A stretch of 64,000 bases of DNA from Anderseniella sp963787895 (GCA_963787895.1 CAWBEX010000008.1:558001-622000), one strand, 5' to 3'; positions 1 to 9,431 are shown, counted from the first letter of the stretch. The notes: a model not told the origin generated them from the sequence alone. A program made the numbers and translations.

Positions 1-131
1 AACCAGTGTTTGGTGCCCGTGCTGCCCAACCCATTCACGCCATTTCCGGTCGTGATATAAGCGCAAACGGGACGTCCTGCGGTGATTTCCGTGGGCCAGG
101 CATATTTGTTATTGAGAAAAAGGCTGAACCT

Positions 132-1850
132 ATGGCTGCAAGCAGCTCACTAAACCCGACCCGCGATGATTTCGCGGCTATGCTCGACGCGAGCTTCAAC
201 GAAGAAACCAATGCAGAAGGCACGGTTGTCAAAGGCAGAATTGTTGCCATTGAAAACGATCTCGCCATCATAGACGTAGGTTTGAAAACCGAAGGCCGCG
301 TCCCTCTGCGCGAATTCCGCACTCCTGGCCAGGATAACGATCTTGTTGTTGGCGATGAGGTTGAAGTCTTTCTTGACCGCATCGAAAATGCCATGGGCGA
401 AGCAGTCCTGTCACGTGACAAGGCTCGCCGGGAAGAGGCCTGGGTGCGGCTTGAAAAGTCGTTTGAAGACAATGAGCGCGTCGATGGCGTGATCTTTGGC
501 CGCGTCAAGGGTGGATTTACCGTCGATCTGGGCGGCGCTGTTGCGTTCCTTCCTGGCTCGCAGGTCGACATCCGTCCGGTACGTGACGTGACTCCGTTGA
601 TGAACATGACTCAGCCGTTCCAGGTTCTGAAAATGGACAAGCGCCGGGGCAACATTGTTGTTTCGCGCCGTGCGATCATGGAAGAAACCCGCGCAGAACA
701 GCGTTCGGAACTGGTGCAGAACCTTGCTGAAGGTCAGAAGGTTGAAGGCGTCGTCAAGAATATCACCGACTACGGTGCGTTCGTCGACCTGGGCGGTATT
801 GATGGCCTGCTGCACGTCACGGACATCTCGTGGAAGCGCGTCAATCATCCCACCGATGTTCTCTCGGTCGGCCAGACGGTCAACGTGCAGATCGTCAAGA
901 TCAACCCGGATACCCAACGCATCAGCCTTGGCATGAAGCAGCTGGAAAGCGATCCGTGGGACGGTGTGGAGGCCAAGTATCCAGTCGGCATGCGGGTCAA
1001 GGGGCGTGTAACCAACATCACCGATTACGGTGCGTTCGTGGAACTGGAAGAAGGCATCGAGGGCCTGGTTCACGTTTCCGAAATGAGCTGGACCAAGAAG
1101 AACATCCATCCAGGCAAGATTGTTTCCACTTCCGAGGAAATCGAAGTGGAAGTGCTGGAAGTCGACCCGGCCAAGCGCCGCGTTTCCCTGGGTCTCAAGC
1201 AGACCACTGAAAACCCGTGGGCCTCGTTTGCGGATCGCTATCCGCAAGGCACCAATGTTGAAGGTGAAATCAAGAACATCACAGAGTTTGGCCTGTTCAT
1301 CGGTCTCGACGGTGATGTTGACGGCATGGTTCACCTGTCCGATCTGGACTGGAACCGCTCCGGTGAAGAAGCCATTCAGGAATACAACAAGGGTGATGTG
1401 GTCAAGGCCATCGTGCTTGATGTTGACCAGGAGAAGGAACGCATTTCGCTCGGCATCAAGCAACTTGATGGCGATCCGATGCAGAGTGCATCTGCTGGCG
1501 GCCTTCGCAAGGGTGCAACTGTGACCTGTGAGATCACTGAAGTGCAGGAAAACGGCATAGAGGTGAAGCTTGCAGACACCGACATGACGGCATTTATCCG
1601 TCGCTCGGACTTAGCCCGCGACAGGTCGGAACAGCGCCCTGAGCGGTTTGCGGTCGGCGAAAAGGTAGACGTTCGTATTACCCAGTTTGACAAGGCAGCC
1701 CGCAAGGTTGGTCTGTCAATCAAGGCATTGGAAATCGCCGAAGAGAAGGCGGCCGTCGAACAGTACGGTTCGTCCAATTCAGGTGCTTCACTGGGTGATA
1801 TTCTCGGTGCAGCCCTGAACAAGGCGAGTGATGCTGAAACGAAGGACTGA
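132..1850 (+). CDS. rpsA: 30S ribosomal protein S1
   Basis: S1 binds mRNA upstream of the start codon and brings it to the 30S subunit. The 572-residue product, close to the usual length of the family, shows six consecutive S1 (OB-fold) repeats. Repeats 3-5 are the most typical, with the recurring pattern ITDYGAFV / GLLHVTDISW / VKI-P----ISLG. I start at the ATG at 132 because MAASSSLNPTRDDF is the usual start of alphaproteobacterial S1. The frame is open 42 codons further upstream, but those residues look like untranslated leader. An AAGG lies about 9 nt before the ATG. The gene ends at a strong hairpin terminator, so it is not co-transcribed with sppA by default. Its usual neighbour cmk would lie just outside the window. 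Confidence 0.97.
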   Translation: MAASSSLNPTRDDFAAMLDASFNEETNAEGTVVKGRIVAIENDLAIIDVGLKTEGRVPLREFRTPGQDNDLVVGDEVEVFLDRIENAMGEAVLSRDKARREEAWVRLEKSFEDNERVDGVIFGRVKGGFTVDLGGAVAFLPGSQVDIRPVRDVTPLMNMTQPFQVLKMDKRRGNIVVSRRAIMEETRAEQRSELVQNLAEGQKVEGVVKNITDYGAFVDLGGIDGLLHVTDISWKRVNHPTDVLSVGQTVNVQIVKINPDTQRISLGMKQLESDPWDGVEAKYPVGMRVKGRVTNITDYGAFVELEEGIEGLVHVSEMSWTKKNIHPGKIVSTSEEIEVEVLEVDPAKRRVSLGLKQTTENPWASFADRYPQGTNVEGEIKNITEFGLFIGLDGDVDGMVHLSDLDWNRSGEEAIQEYNKGDVVKAIVLDVDQEKERISLGIKQLDGDPMQSASAGGLRKGATVTCEITEVQENGIEVKLADTDMTAFIRRSDLARDRSEQRPERFAVGEKVDVRITQFDKAARKVGLSIKALEIAEEKAAVEQYGSSNSGASLGDILGAALNKASDAETKD

Positions 1851-1880
1851 TCATCAGGCCGATGTGGCATGTTGAAATGG

Positions 1881-1915
1881 CCGGTCAGCGGTAAGATTGC
1901 TGGCCGGTCTTTTTT
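1881..1915 (+). terminator. Rho-independent terminator of rpsA
   Basis: A 9-bp stem, CCGGTCAGC paired with GCTGGCCGG (one G-U wobble), has a 9-nt loop and is followed by a run of T (TCTTTTTTG). It lies 30 nt after the rpsA stop and 40 nt before sppA. Confidence 0.88.
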
Positions 1916-1954
1916 GTTGCAGGGTCTTTCCAACTCAACCGGAGCTTGAAGCGC

Positions 1955-2914
1955 ATGTCACTTGAAGCGGATACGATGCTGGTCAAACACAAACTTCGCA
2001 AGCGCGTGGCCTTGTGGCGGGCGTTGGCGGTCGCTCTTGCTGTGCTGACAGTCATCGCCGTTGCGTATGGCGCCTCCGGGCCAGGGTTTGACCTTGGCAA
2101 GAAGGTCGACCATGTGGCGCGCATCAAGGTGTCTGGCCTGATTACCGGCGATGACGCGACAATTGAAATGTTGCGCGAGATCGAGAAGTCAAAGCAGGTC
2201 AAGGCGCTGCTGGTCCAGATTGACAGCCCTGGTGGCACCACCGCCGGGTCGGAAGCGATTTATGAACGCATTCGTGCAATCGCCAAGGACCGCCCTGTCG
2301 TGGCCGTAATGGAAACCGTGGCAGCATCGGGTGGTTACATCACCGCCATTGCTGCCGACCATATTGTGGCCCGCGGCAACACCATCACCGGCTCGGTTGG
2401 TGTAATCTTTCAGTGGGCCCAGATTGGTGAACTCCTCGGCAAGATTGGCGTGACCATGCGCGAGCGCAAGTCAGGCGACCTGAAGGCTGAGCCGAACATG
2501 TTTCAGGAGCCGTCCGAACAGGTCCTGGCCGTGACCGATGAAATGATCCGTGACAGCTTTGTCTGGTTCACTGATCTTGTCAGGCAGAGACGCAACCTGA
2601 CGTCATCCCAGATGACCTTGATTTCTGACGGGCGGGTTTTTACCGGCAGGCAGGCGCTCAAGAGCCAGCTGATTGATGAAATTGGCGGTGAAGATGAGGC
2701 GCGTGGATGGTTGAAACGCGATCACCAGATTGCAGATGAGTTAAAGCTGGTAGATTGGGCGCCAGTAAAGAGCTCTTCAACAACCGGCTTCGGTTTGCAT
2801 TCAATGAGCGCGATACTAGGCTGGTTTGGTATTCCGGTGCCGACAGCGCCTCTGCTACCCGACTCTGCGAGGCTTGACGGACTGTTGGTGCTTTGGCACC
2901 CTGAAATCAACTAG
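1955..2914 (+). CDS. sppA: Signal peptide peptidase SppA-like serine protease (S49)
   Basis: This is a membrane-anchored S49 peptidase that cleaves leftover signal peptides within or at the inner membrane. The short form (319 residues) has an N-terminal membrane segment at about residues 20-40, then one ClpP-like domain. The nucleophile is Ser125 in VAASGGY. The general base is probably Lys177 in KSGDLK; the 52-residue spacing equals the Ser-Lys spacing of the Bacillus short-form SppA. The ATG at 1955 is preceded by GGAG 10 nt upstream. An in-frame TTG at 1946 and an ATG at 1976 are weaker alternatives. It lies between rpsA and ihfB, a common alphaproteobacterial order. Confidence 0.9.
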   Translation: MSLEADTMLVKHKLRKRVALWRALAVALAVLTVIAVAYGASGPGFDLGKKVDHVARIKVSGLITGDDATIEMLREIEKSKQVKALLVQIDSPGGTTAGSEAIYERIRAIAKDRPVVAVMETVAASGGYITAIAADHIVARGNTITGSVGVIFQWAQIGELLGKIGVTMRERKSGDLKAEPNMFQEPSEQVLAVTDEMIRDSFVWFTDLVRQRRNLTSSQMTLISDGRVFTGRQALKSQLIDEIGGEDEARGWLKRDHQIADELKLVDWAPVKSSSTTGFGLHSMSAILGWFGIPVPTAPLLPDSARLDGLLVLWHPEIN

Positions 2915-2967
2915 GCAGGATTGCTTGCCCGCATTTACAACCCAACAAGGGTAAAAGGTGTTTTCCA

Positions 2968-3258
2968 ATGATCAAATCAGAGCTAATTCAACAGATAGCA
3001 GTTATGCATCCGCATTTGTTCCAACGCGATGTCGAGCGCATAGTCAATACGATCCTTGAAGAGATCTCCGGTGCACTGGCAGCTGGCAACAGGGTGGAAT
3101 TGCGCGGGTTTGGCGCATTCTCCGTCAAGCAGCGTGAAGCGCGGCAGGGACGCAATCCGCGTACCGGCAAGGCCGTCAAGGTTGACGCCAAGCAGGTTCC
3201 ATTCTTCAAGACAGGCAAGGAATTGCGCTTGCGGCTTAATGACGGCAAGGATTACTAA
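2968..3258 (+). CDS. ihfB: Integration host factor subunit beta
   Basis: This is the DNA-bending beta chain of IHF, which pairs with IhfA (not in this window). The 96-residue product has the full HU/IHF fold. MIKSELIQQIA opens the dimerisation helices, and the DNA-intercalating arm holds the signature RQGRNPRTGK around residues 60-70, including the proline that inserts between base pairs. LRGFGAFSV is also typical. Its stop codon abuts the GTG start of the next gene, so the two are translated from one message. Confidence 0.97.
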   Translation: MIKSELIQQIAVMHPHLFQRDVERIVNTILEEISGALAAGNRVELRGFGAFSVKQREARQGRNPRTGKAVKVDAKQVPFFKTGKELRLRLNDGKDY

Positions 3259-3591
3259 GTGGCTTTCAAGCGTGTCTTTTCATGGATTGTTGGCGCGCCG
3301 GTAGCGATACTGCTGATATGTTTCGCGGTTGCAAACCGGCACTGGACCAGCGTGTCACTTGATCCAATCAACACCGCAAACCCGTGGCTGGCTGTATCCA
3401 TGCCCACCTTTCTCATTTTCTTTGCCGGAATTTTCATTGGCATGATTGTTGGCGGCAGCGTGGTCTGGATGCGTCAGGGCAAGTGGCGCAAACAGGCGCG
3501 CATGGCGCATACGCCAACTGAAACCACTGCCAACGCTGCATCGAAAGGCGAAGGTTCTCCATTGGTCCCGGCATTGCGCCAGCCAAACTGA
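3259..3591 (+). CDS. lapA: LapA/DUF1049 inner-membrane protein
   Basis: A 110-residue protein with two hydrophobic segments (about residues 10-27 and 42-66) separated by the short stretch VANRHWTSVSLDP, the LapA-domain pattern. In E. coli LapA works with LapB in controlling LpxC and lipopolysaccharide synthesis; whether this short alphaproteobacterial relative does the same is inference. The start is the GTG immediately after the ihfB stop (TAA-GTG, 0 nt gap), which implies translational coupling. The C-terminal 40 residues are polar and probably disordered. Confidence 0.8.
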   Translation: MAFKRVFSWIVGAPVAILLICFAVANRHWTSVSLDPINTANPWLAVSMPTFLIFFAGIFIGMIVGGSVVWMRQGKWRKQARMAHTPTETTANAASKGEGSPLVPALRQPN

Positions 3592-3652
3592 TTGGCTAGA
3601 CAAGGGCCCCTTGTGCCTCAAATTGTGCGCCGTATTCAGACAAGAGACTTCG

Positions 3653-4351
3653 ATGTACACCAACCCAATATGCGTAGCACTTGATACGCCGGACCCGGCA
3701 CGCGCGGCCTTGCTTTGCGGCAAGCTCAAGGCGAGTGTGGGATTGGTGAAGGTTGGTATGGAGCTTTTCTACAGGACCGGTGAAGCCGGATACCGAGAGG
3801 TGGCGGACGCGGGCGTTCCAGTGTTCCTTGACCTGAAACTTCACGACATTCCTAACACTGTTGCGCAAGGCCTGACATCATTGCTGCAGATGGCTCCTGC
3901 GCCAGCGATAGTAAACGTTCACGCTTCAGGTGGCCCTGCAATGCTGGAGGCAGCTGCCAGGGCAGTTGACGGCAAGGCGAAACTCATCGCGGTGACAGTG
4001 TTGACCAGTCTGTCCACTCACGACATTCACTGTGCCGGCTTTGACCCTGCCGCAGATACTGCGGCTACGGCCGTCAGGCTGGCGAAATTGTCCAGGCAAT
4101 GCGGTCTCGATGGGGTTGTCTGCTCACCCCATGATATTGTGGCCATTAAACAGGCATGCGGGGCTGATTTTCTTGCCGTGGTTCCTGGGGTGCGTCCGGC
4201 AGGTACTGATGTGCAAGACCAGAAGCGTGTGGCAACGCCAGCAAGCGCAGTTGCTGACGGCGCCGATGTTCTGGTGATCGGCCGGCCCATAACCCAGGCT
4301 GATGATCCTGCTGTAGCTGCAGCAGACATCGCCCGAAGCCTAGGGGTGTGA
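3653..4351 (+). CDS. pyrF: Orotidine 5'-phosphate decarboxylase
   Basis: Catalyses OMP to UMP, the last step of de novo pyrimidine synthesis. The 232-residue TIM barrel begins MYTNPICVALD, and the catalytic Asp-x-Lys-x-x-Asp motif is Asp60, Lys62 and Asp65 in FLDLKLHDIPNTV. The phosphate-gripping end GADVLVIGRPIT is also present. The ATG at 3653 is chosen because homology begins there; the frame runs open 69 codons upstream into lapA. Placement between lapA and trpF puts a pyrimidine gene in the trp/acc run. It ends 4 nt before the chosen trpF start. Confidence 0.95.
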   Translation: MYTNPICVALDTPDPARAALLCGKLKASVGLVKVGMELFYRTGEAGYREVADAGVPVFLDLKLHDIPNTVAQGLTSLLQMAPAPAIVNVHASGGPAMLEAAARAVDGKAKLIAVTVLTSLSTHDIHCAGFDPAADTAATAVRLAKLSRQCGLDGVVCSPHDIVAIKQACGADFLAVVPGVRPAGTDVQDQKRVATPASAVADGADVLVIGRPITQADDPAVAAADIARSLGV

Positions 4352-4355
4352 GGTG

Positions 4356-5009
4356 ATGTCGACAACAGAAATCAAGATTTGCGGCCTGTCTGCCCCCGAA
4401 CAGATGCATGCGGCAGTGGAGGCGGGAGCAGACTATGTCGGACTGATGTTTTATGAGCCCAGCCCGCGTAACGTCTCCGTGCCTGTTGCACAAGAGTTGG
4501 CAGCCATTGCGCGGAACCGGTCAAAGATTGTTGCTGTTTTGGTCGATGCTGATGACAGCCTGATCGATGCCATCAATGTCAGTGTCAAGCCCGACTTTTT
4601 TCAGGCCCACGGCTCGGAAACTCCAGCGCGTCTGGCAGAGATTACGGCGCGCACTGCGGTGCCTGTAATCAAGGTGATCAAGGTCAGGGACGCTTCAGAC
4701 ATTGAAACAGCTGCAGACTATGCTGATGTTGCTGACTTCATTCTCTTTGACGCCAGGGCGCCAGATGCGCTGGCAGATGCCTTGCCAGGCGGCAATGGTG
4801 TTGCTTTTGACTGGTCGCTGCTGGCAGGCGATGCAGGCCAACCCCGGTTCATGCTGTCAGGCGGATTGAATGCAGACAATGTGGCCAAGGCCATTGCCGT
4901 GACTGGGGCGCCCATGGTGGATGTATCCTCAGGTGTCGAGAGTGCACCGGGCAACAAGGATGCAACAGCTATCGTGAATTTCATTGAGGCGGTGCGCCAG
5001 CACGGCTAG
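4356..5009 (+). CDS. trpF: Phosphoribosylanthranilate isomerase
   Basis: Isomerises N-(5'-phosphoribosyl)anthranilate to CdRP in tryptophan synthesis. The 217-residue barrel starts EIKICGL, with the catalytic Cys, and ends with the VDVSSGVE phosphate-binding loop. The conserved FDARAPD is in strand 5. I prefer the ATG at 4356 with AGGTG just upstream; a GTG at 4353 is one codon earlier. It is followed after 43 nt by trpB. trpE, trpG, trpD and trpC are not nearby, as in other alphaproteobacteria, where trpFBA is split off. Confidence 0.95.
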   Translation: MSTTEIKICGLSAPEQMHAAVEAGADYVGLMFYEPSPRNVSVPVAQELAAIARNRSKIVAVLVDADDSLIDAINVSVKPDFFQAHGSETPARLAEITARTAVPVIKVIKVRDASDIETAADYADVADFILFDARAPDALADALPGGNGVAFDWSLLAGDAGQPRFMLSGGLNADNVAKAIAVTGAPMVDVSSGVESAPGNKDATAIVNFIEAVRQHG

Positions 5010-5052
5010 AACAGTTTGAGTATCCGGTTTTTGTTGTTGGAAAGTAGTAGCA

Positions 5053-6270
5053 ATGAGTTCATCCGCACCTAACTCGTTTCGCACAGGGCCTGACGAAAGC
5101 GGCCTGTTCGGAATTTTCGGCGGGCGTTTTGTCGCGGAAACGCTGATGCCGAATATCCTGGAGCTTGAAGAGGCCTATTCAACGGCAAGAAGCGATCCTG
5201 CCTACCAGGCAGAACTGGACGATTTTCTCGAGCACTATGTAGGCAGGCCATCACCCCTGTATTACGCTGAACGGCTCACAGAGCACCTTGGCGGCGCAAA
5301 AATCTACTTCAAGCGTGACGAACTCAATCATACCGGTGCCCACAAGATCAACAACGTGATGGGGCAGATTCTGCTCGCGCGCCGTATGGGCAAGAGCCGC
5401 ATCATTGCTGAAACAGGTGCCGGACAGCACGGCGTGGCAACTGCAACTGCATGCGCCCGTTTCGGGCTTGAATGCATAGTCTACATGGGCGCTACCGACG
5501 TGGCACGCCAGGCACCAAACGTGTTTCGCATGAAACTGCTTGGGGCTGAGGTCGTGCCCGTCACGTCAGGGCGCTCAACCTTGAAGGACGCGATGAACGA
5601 GGCCCTGCGAGACTGGGTTACCAATGTTGGAAACACCTTCTACTGCATAGGCACGGTTGCCGGCCCGCACCCATACCCTGCCATGGTGCGTGATTTCCAG
5701 TCGGTCATCGGCAAGGAAACCAAGCAGCAGATGATGCAGCGAGAAGGCCGGTTGCCCGACTCGCTGATTGCCGCCATCGGCGGTGGTTCGAACGCCATGG
5801 GCTTGTTCCATCCGTTTCTTGATGATGCCTCGGTGGAGATAATCGGCGTTGAAGCTGCTGGCAAAGGGGTGGATACCGATGAGCATGCTGCCTCCATTAC
5901 TGGCGGCCGCCCCGGTGTGTTGCACGGCAATCGCACGTATCTGCTGATGGACGATGACGGGCAGATAACCGAGGCACACTCTATTTCGGCAGGCCTGGAT
6001 TATCCCGGCATCGGGCCGGAGCATTCCTGGCTGAATGACATTGGCAGGGTAAAGTATATTTCAGCCACCGATGATGAGGCACTCAACGCGTTCAAGCTGT
6101 GCTGCCAGCTGGAGGGCATCATACCTGCATTGGAGCCATCTCATGCTCTGGCCAAGGTTGTGGACATCGCGCCTACCAAACCGAAAGATCACCTGATGGT
6201 CATGAACATGTGCGGGCGTGGCGACAAGGACATCTTCACTGTGGCCGAACATCTGGGGGTAAAGCTGTGA
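5053..6270 (+). CDS. trpB: Tryptophan synthase beta chain
   Basis: A PLP enzyme that condenses indole with serine. It is 405 residues long, normal for TrpB1. The Schiff-base lysine is Lys98 in HTGAHKINN. GAGQHGVATAT and the phosphate-binding GGGSNAMG loop are present. It overlaps trpA by the GTGA at its stop, giving coupled synthesis of the alpha2-beta2 complex. Confidence 0.98.
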   Translation: MSSSAPNSFRTGPDESGLFGIFGGRFVAETLMPNILELEEAYSTARSDPAYQAELDDFLEHYVGRPSPLYYAERLTEHLGGAKIYFKRDELNHTGAHKINNVMGQILLARRMGKSRIIAETGAGQHGVATATACARFGLECIVYMGATDVARQAPNVFRMKLLGAEVVPVTSGRSTLKDAMNEALRDWVTNVGNTFYCIGTVAGPHPYPAMVRDFQSVIGKETKQQMMQREGRLPDSLIAAIGGGSNAMGLFHPFLDDASVEIIGVEAAGKGVDTDEHAASITGGRPGVLHGNRTYLLMDDDGQITEAHSISAGLDYPGIGPEHSWLNDIGRVKYISATDDEALNAFKLCCQLEGIIPALEPSHALAKVVDIAPTKPKDHLMVMNMCGRGDKDIFTVAEHLGVKL

Positions 6271-7112
6271 GTGCTGGAACCCGTATTGAGGCCCGTTTTG
6301 CTGCTTTGAAGGCGCAAGGCCGCGCCGCACTCGTTACGTTTGTGACCGCCGGAGATCCTGACTATGACACCTCGCTGTCGCTGGTCAAGGCGTTGCCCGG
6401 TGCGGGTGCTGATGTGATCGAGCTTGGCATGCCCTTTACTGACCCGATGGCCGATGGCCCTGCAATTCAGGCATCATCGCTGCGTGCGCTCCGCGCCGGA
6501 CAGAACATGATCAAGACGTTGAAGCTGGTCTCTCAGTTCCGCGAGAGCGACAACGAGACCCCGATCGTGCTGATGGGATATTACAACCCGATTTATATAT
6601 ACGGCGTGGACAGGTTTATCGCCGATGCAAAGGCTGCCGGTGTTGATGGCTTGATTGTTGTCGACCTGCCACCTGAAGAAGATCACGAACTTTGCATTCC
6701 GGCACTGCAGCAAGGCCTCAACTTCATTCGCCTGGCCACCCCGACAACTGACGACAAGCGGTTACCCAAGGTTCTCACCAACACGTCAGGCTTTGTGTAT
6801 TACGTGTCAGTCACCGGGATTACTGGCTCCCAGGCGCCAGACGCATCGCGGGTCAAGGATGCTGTGGCCCGTATCAAAAGCCATACGGACCTTCCGGTTG
6901 CTGTCGGGTTTGGTGTCCGCACAGCTCAGCAGGCGGCAGATATCGCCAGGGGCGCTGATGGTGTGGTCGTAGGATCGGCACTTGTGAACACCATAAAGCA
7001 GAGTCTCGACCCCGCCGGCAAGGCGACAGCCGGTACCGTTGATGGCGTCTTGCAGCTCGTGTCCGAGCTGGCGCAGGGTGTCCGGCAGGGTGGAATGGGT
7101 AGCGGCAGATGA
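6267..7112 (+). CDS. trpA: Tryptophan synthase alpha chain
   Basis: Cleaves indole-3-glycerol phosphate and channels indole to TrpB. The 281-residue barrel has the catalytic Glu in IELGMPFTDPMADGP and the Asp in IVVDLPPEE. The start is the GTG at 6267 that overlaps the trpB stop in GTGA, with GGGG about 10 nt before it. No in-frame ATG fits the start of homology (TRIEARFAALKAQGRAAL). Its own stop overlaps the accD ATG. Confidence 0.96.
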   Translation: MSAGTRIEARFAALKAQGRAALVTFVTAGDPDYDTSLSLVKALPGAGADVIELGMPFTDPMADGPAIQASSLRALRAGQNMIKTLKLVSQFRESDNETPIVLMGYYNPIYIYGVDRFIADAKAAGVDGLIVVDLPPEEDHELCIPALQQGLNFIRLATPTTDDKRLPKVLTNTSGFVYYVSVTGITGSQAPDASRVKDAVARIKSHTDLPVAVGFGVRTAQQAADIARGADGVVVGSALVNTIKQSLDPAGKATAGTVDGVLQLVSELAQGVRQGGMGSGR

Positions 7113-8038
7113 ACTGGATCAAGAACTTTGTCAGGCCAAAGATTTCCGGAATTCTCGGGACCAAGCGGGATGTGCCTGAGAATATGTGGATCAAGTGCCC
7201 TGAGTCAGGCGAGATGGTGTTTCATCGCGATCTGGAAGCCAATCAGTTCGTTATCCCGCGATCTGGCTATCATATGCGCATGGCGCCTGATGCGCGCTTG
7301 AAGCACACTTTTGATGGAGGCAAGTGGACCACGATCGAATTGCCGGATGTGGCTCTTGATCCGCTGAAATTTCGCGATGAACGCAAGTATACCGACCGGC
7401 TGAAGGAAGCTCGCGCAAAGACTGACCGCAAGGATGCAATCGTTGCCGGGCGTGGCACCATTGACGGCCTTGAGATGGTTGCGGTTGTGCAGGACTTTGC
7501 CTTCATGGGCGGTTCGCTCGGAATGGCCGCAGGCGAGGGCATTATCACTGCGATGTTCGAGGCAGCAGACAACAAGTTGCCTCTCATTCTTTACGCGTCT
7601 TCCGGCGGGGCGCGAATGCAGGAAGGCATTCTTTCGCTGATGCAACTGCCGCGTACGACAGTAGGCGTGCAGCGTTTGCGTGAGGCAGGCTGCCCCTACA
7701 TCGTGGTTCTGACACACCCCACTACCGGTGGCGTGACCGCATCCTATGCGATGCTGGGTGATATCCACATTGCTGAGCCAGGCGCGCTGATCGGTTTTGC
7801 CGGCCCGCGCGTCATCGAGCAGACGATCCGGGAAAAGCTGCCCGATGGATTCCAGCGGTCTGAGTATCTGCGTGATCACGGCATGGTCGATATGGTGGTG
7901 CACAGGCACCAGCTGCGCGAAACCTTGTCAAACGTGCTGCATATCCTGGGCAAGAAACCTGCACCACAGCGTTCGATTGCAACACAGACCCCCGTCCCAG
8001 ACAGGACTGGACCTGCCACAGAATCAGCCGAGGCCTGA
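7109..8038 (+). CDS. accD: Acetyl-CoA carboxylase carboxyltransferase subunit beta
   Basis: The beta half of the carboxyltransferase that makes malonyl-CoA with AccA. The 309-residue product has the crotonase-like core (GGSLGMAAGEG, SSGGARMQEG). The N-terminal zinc ribbon of the E. coli protein is degenerate: Cys30 remains, but the other three ligand positions read Ser, Ile and Ser (CPES, VIPRS). This is, as far as I recall, usual for alphaproteobacterial AccD rather than damage. The ATG overlaps the trpA stop (ATGA); folC follows after 5 nt. Confidence 0.96.
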   Translation: MNWIKNFVRPKISGILGTKRDVPENMWIKCPESGEMVFHRDLEANQFVIPRSGYHMRMAPDARLKHTFDGGKWTTIELPDVALDPLKFRDERKYTDRLKEARAKTDRKDAIVAGRGTIDGLEMVAVVQDFAFMGGSLGMAAGEGIITAMFEAADNKLPLILYASSGGARMQEGILSLMQLPRTTVGVQRLREAGCPYIVVLTHPTTGGVTASYAMLGDIHIAEPGALIGFAGPRVIEQTIREKLPDGFQRSEYLRDHGMVDMVVHRHQLRETLSNVLHILGKKPAPQRSIATQTPVPDRTGPATESAEA

Positions 8039-8043
8039 AGCCC

Positions 8044-9393
8044 ATGGCCGTCAGTGATGCAATCTTGATGCGGCTTCTAGAGCTGCATCCCAAGATAATT
8101 GACTTGTCCCTGGATCGCATGTGGCGAATTCTGGAGGCGATCGGCAATCCGCACCTTGCATTGCCTCCTGTGGTCCACATTGCAGGTACAAACGGCAAGG
8201 GGTCCACGCTGGCGTACATGCGATCTATCATGGAGGCTGCGGGCCTCTCGGTGCATGCCTATACCTCACCGCACCTTGTCAAGTTTCACGAACGCATCAG
8301 GATCGGCAGCCCAGGCGGCGGCGAGCTGATACCGGAGCCAATGCTGGTTGATTTGCTGGAGGAATGCGAAACGGCCAACAAGGGCGAACCGATTACGTTC
8401 TTCGAAATCACCACGGCAGCTGCAATGCTGGCCTTTGCGCGCAACAAGGCGGACTATGTGTTGCTGGAAGTCGGGCTTGGCGGCAGGCTTGACGCAACCA
8501 ATGTAGTCAGTAATCCGGCACTTTGCGTCATCACTCCGGTGGACATGGATCATGAACAGTATCTTGGTGACACGATTGCCAAGATTGCTGCTGAAAAAGC
8601 CGGCATTCTCAAGCCTGGTTGCCCGGCGTGCATCGGAGTGCAGCATGATGAGGCTGCCGCCACTATCGAATCTGCCGGCAGCAGACTTGGCACGCCAATG
8701 AAATTCGCAGACCGTGACTTTCAATGCTTCGAGCAATATGGCCGGCTGGTGTATCAGGAAGAAGATGAACTGCTCGACCTGGACCTGCCAGGTCTGCCGG
8801 GCCGCTTTCAGATCGACAATGCCGGTTTGGCGCTCGCCGGCATTCGGAGCTTGGCGGACGATCGAATTATTCCGGATCACATGTCTGCTGGCCTAGCAAC
8901 GGTCAGGTGGGCGGCACGATTGGAGCGGTTAGGCCAGGGGTACCTGCACACACTTGTGCCCGATGGCACCGAGATATGGCTCGATGGCGGTCACAATCCA
9001 TCTGCTGGCCAGGCTCTGGCAGGCGCACTCGCCGACCTTGATGATCGCTCGCCTCGTCCATTGGTCATGGTGTCGGGCATGCTGAACACCAAACGCGCCG
9101 AAGGTTATCTGAAGCCCTTTGCCGGTTTGGTCCACAAGCTACTGACCATTGATATTCCGGGTGAGGCAAACACAATCCCGGCTGCCGAACTTGCCCGAAC
9201 AGCCAATGCTTGCGGCCTTGATGCGCGCCCATATGCCAGCCTTGAACAGGCATTGAGGGCGGCGGGAGAGATTGCCAGAAGTGACGGTCCGGCCCGAATT
9301 CTGATTGGCGGCTCACTTTACCTGGCTGGCAATGTGCTGGCGTTGCACCTCGGTGAAAAGCCAAGTCAGGTGTCTGGCACGGCGCGGCGCTAG
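8044..9393 (+). CDS. folC: Bifunctional folylpolyglutamate synthase / dihydrofolate synthase
   Basis: Adds glutamate to dihydropteroate and then extends the polyglutamate tail of folates. It is a 449-residue Mur-ligase-type protein. The P-loop is HIAGTNGKGST near residue 45. LLEVGLGGRLDATNVV and the magnesium-binding TPVDMDHEQYLG follow. LDGGHNPSAG marks the C-terminal ligase domain. It is the last gene of the plus-strand run and stops just before a bidirectional terminator. Confidence 0.95.
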   Translation: MAVSDAILMRLLELHPKIIDLSLDRMWRILEAIGNPHLALPPVVHIAGTNGKGSTLAYMRSIMEAAGLSVHAYTSPHLVKFHERIRIGSPGGGELIPEPMLVDLLEECETANKGEPITFFEITTAAAMLAFARNKADYVLLEVGLGGRLDATNVVSNPALCVITPVDMDHEQYLGDTIAKIAAEKAGILKPGCPACIGVQHDEAAATIESAGSRLGTPMKFADRDFQCFEQYGRLVYQEEDELLDLDLPGLPGRFQIDNAGLALAGIRSLADDRIIPDHMSAGLATVRWAARLERLGQGYLHTLVPDGTEIWLDGGHNPSAGQALAGALADLDDRSPRPLVMVSGMLNTKRAEGYLKPFAGLVHKLLTIDIPGEANTIPAAELARTANACGLDARPYASLEQALRAAGEIARSDGPARILIGGSLYLAGNVLALHLGEKPSQVSGTARR

Positions 9394-9403
9394 AAACAAA
9401 AAG

Positions 9404-9431
9404 AGGGCAGCACCGTTTTCGGCACTGCCCT
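9404..9431 (-). terminator. Terminator between convergent folC and trxA
   Basis: An inverted repeat AGGGCAG...CTGCCCT, with an inner CCG/CGG pairing over two mismatches and a TTTT loop, sits between the two convergent stops. On the minus strand it is followed by CTTTTTGTTT, so it terminates trxA well. The plus-strand tail is only weakly T-rich. Confidence 0.8.

Noticed and set aside
1..131. In-frame 42-codon extension of rpsA
   Set aside because: Family alignment starts at MAASSSLNPTRDDF; the extension reads as untranslated leader.
411..1463. Long open frame antisense to rpsA (350 codons)
   Set aside because: It mirrors codon bias of rpsA, has no ribosome-binding site or recognisable domain.
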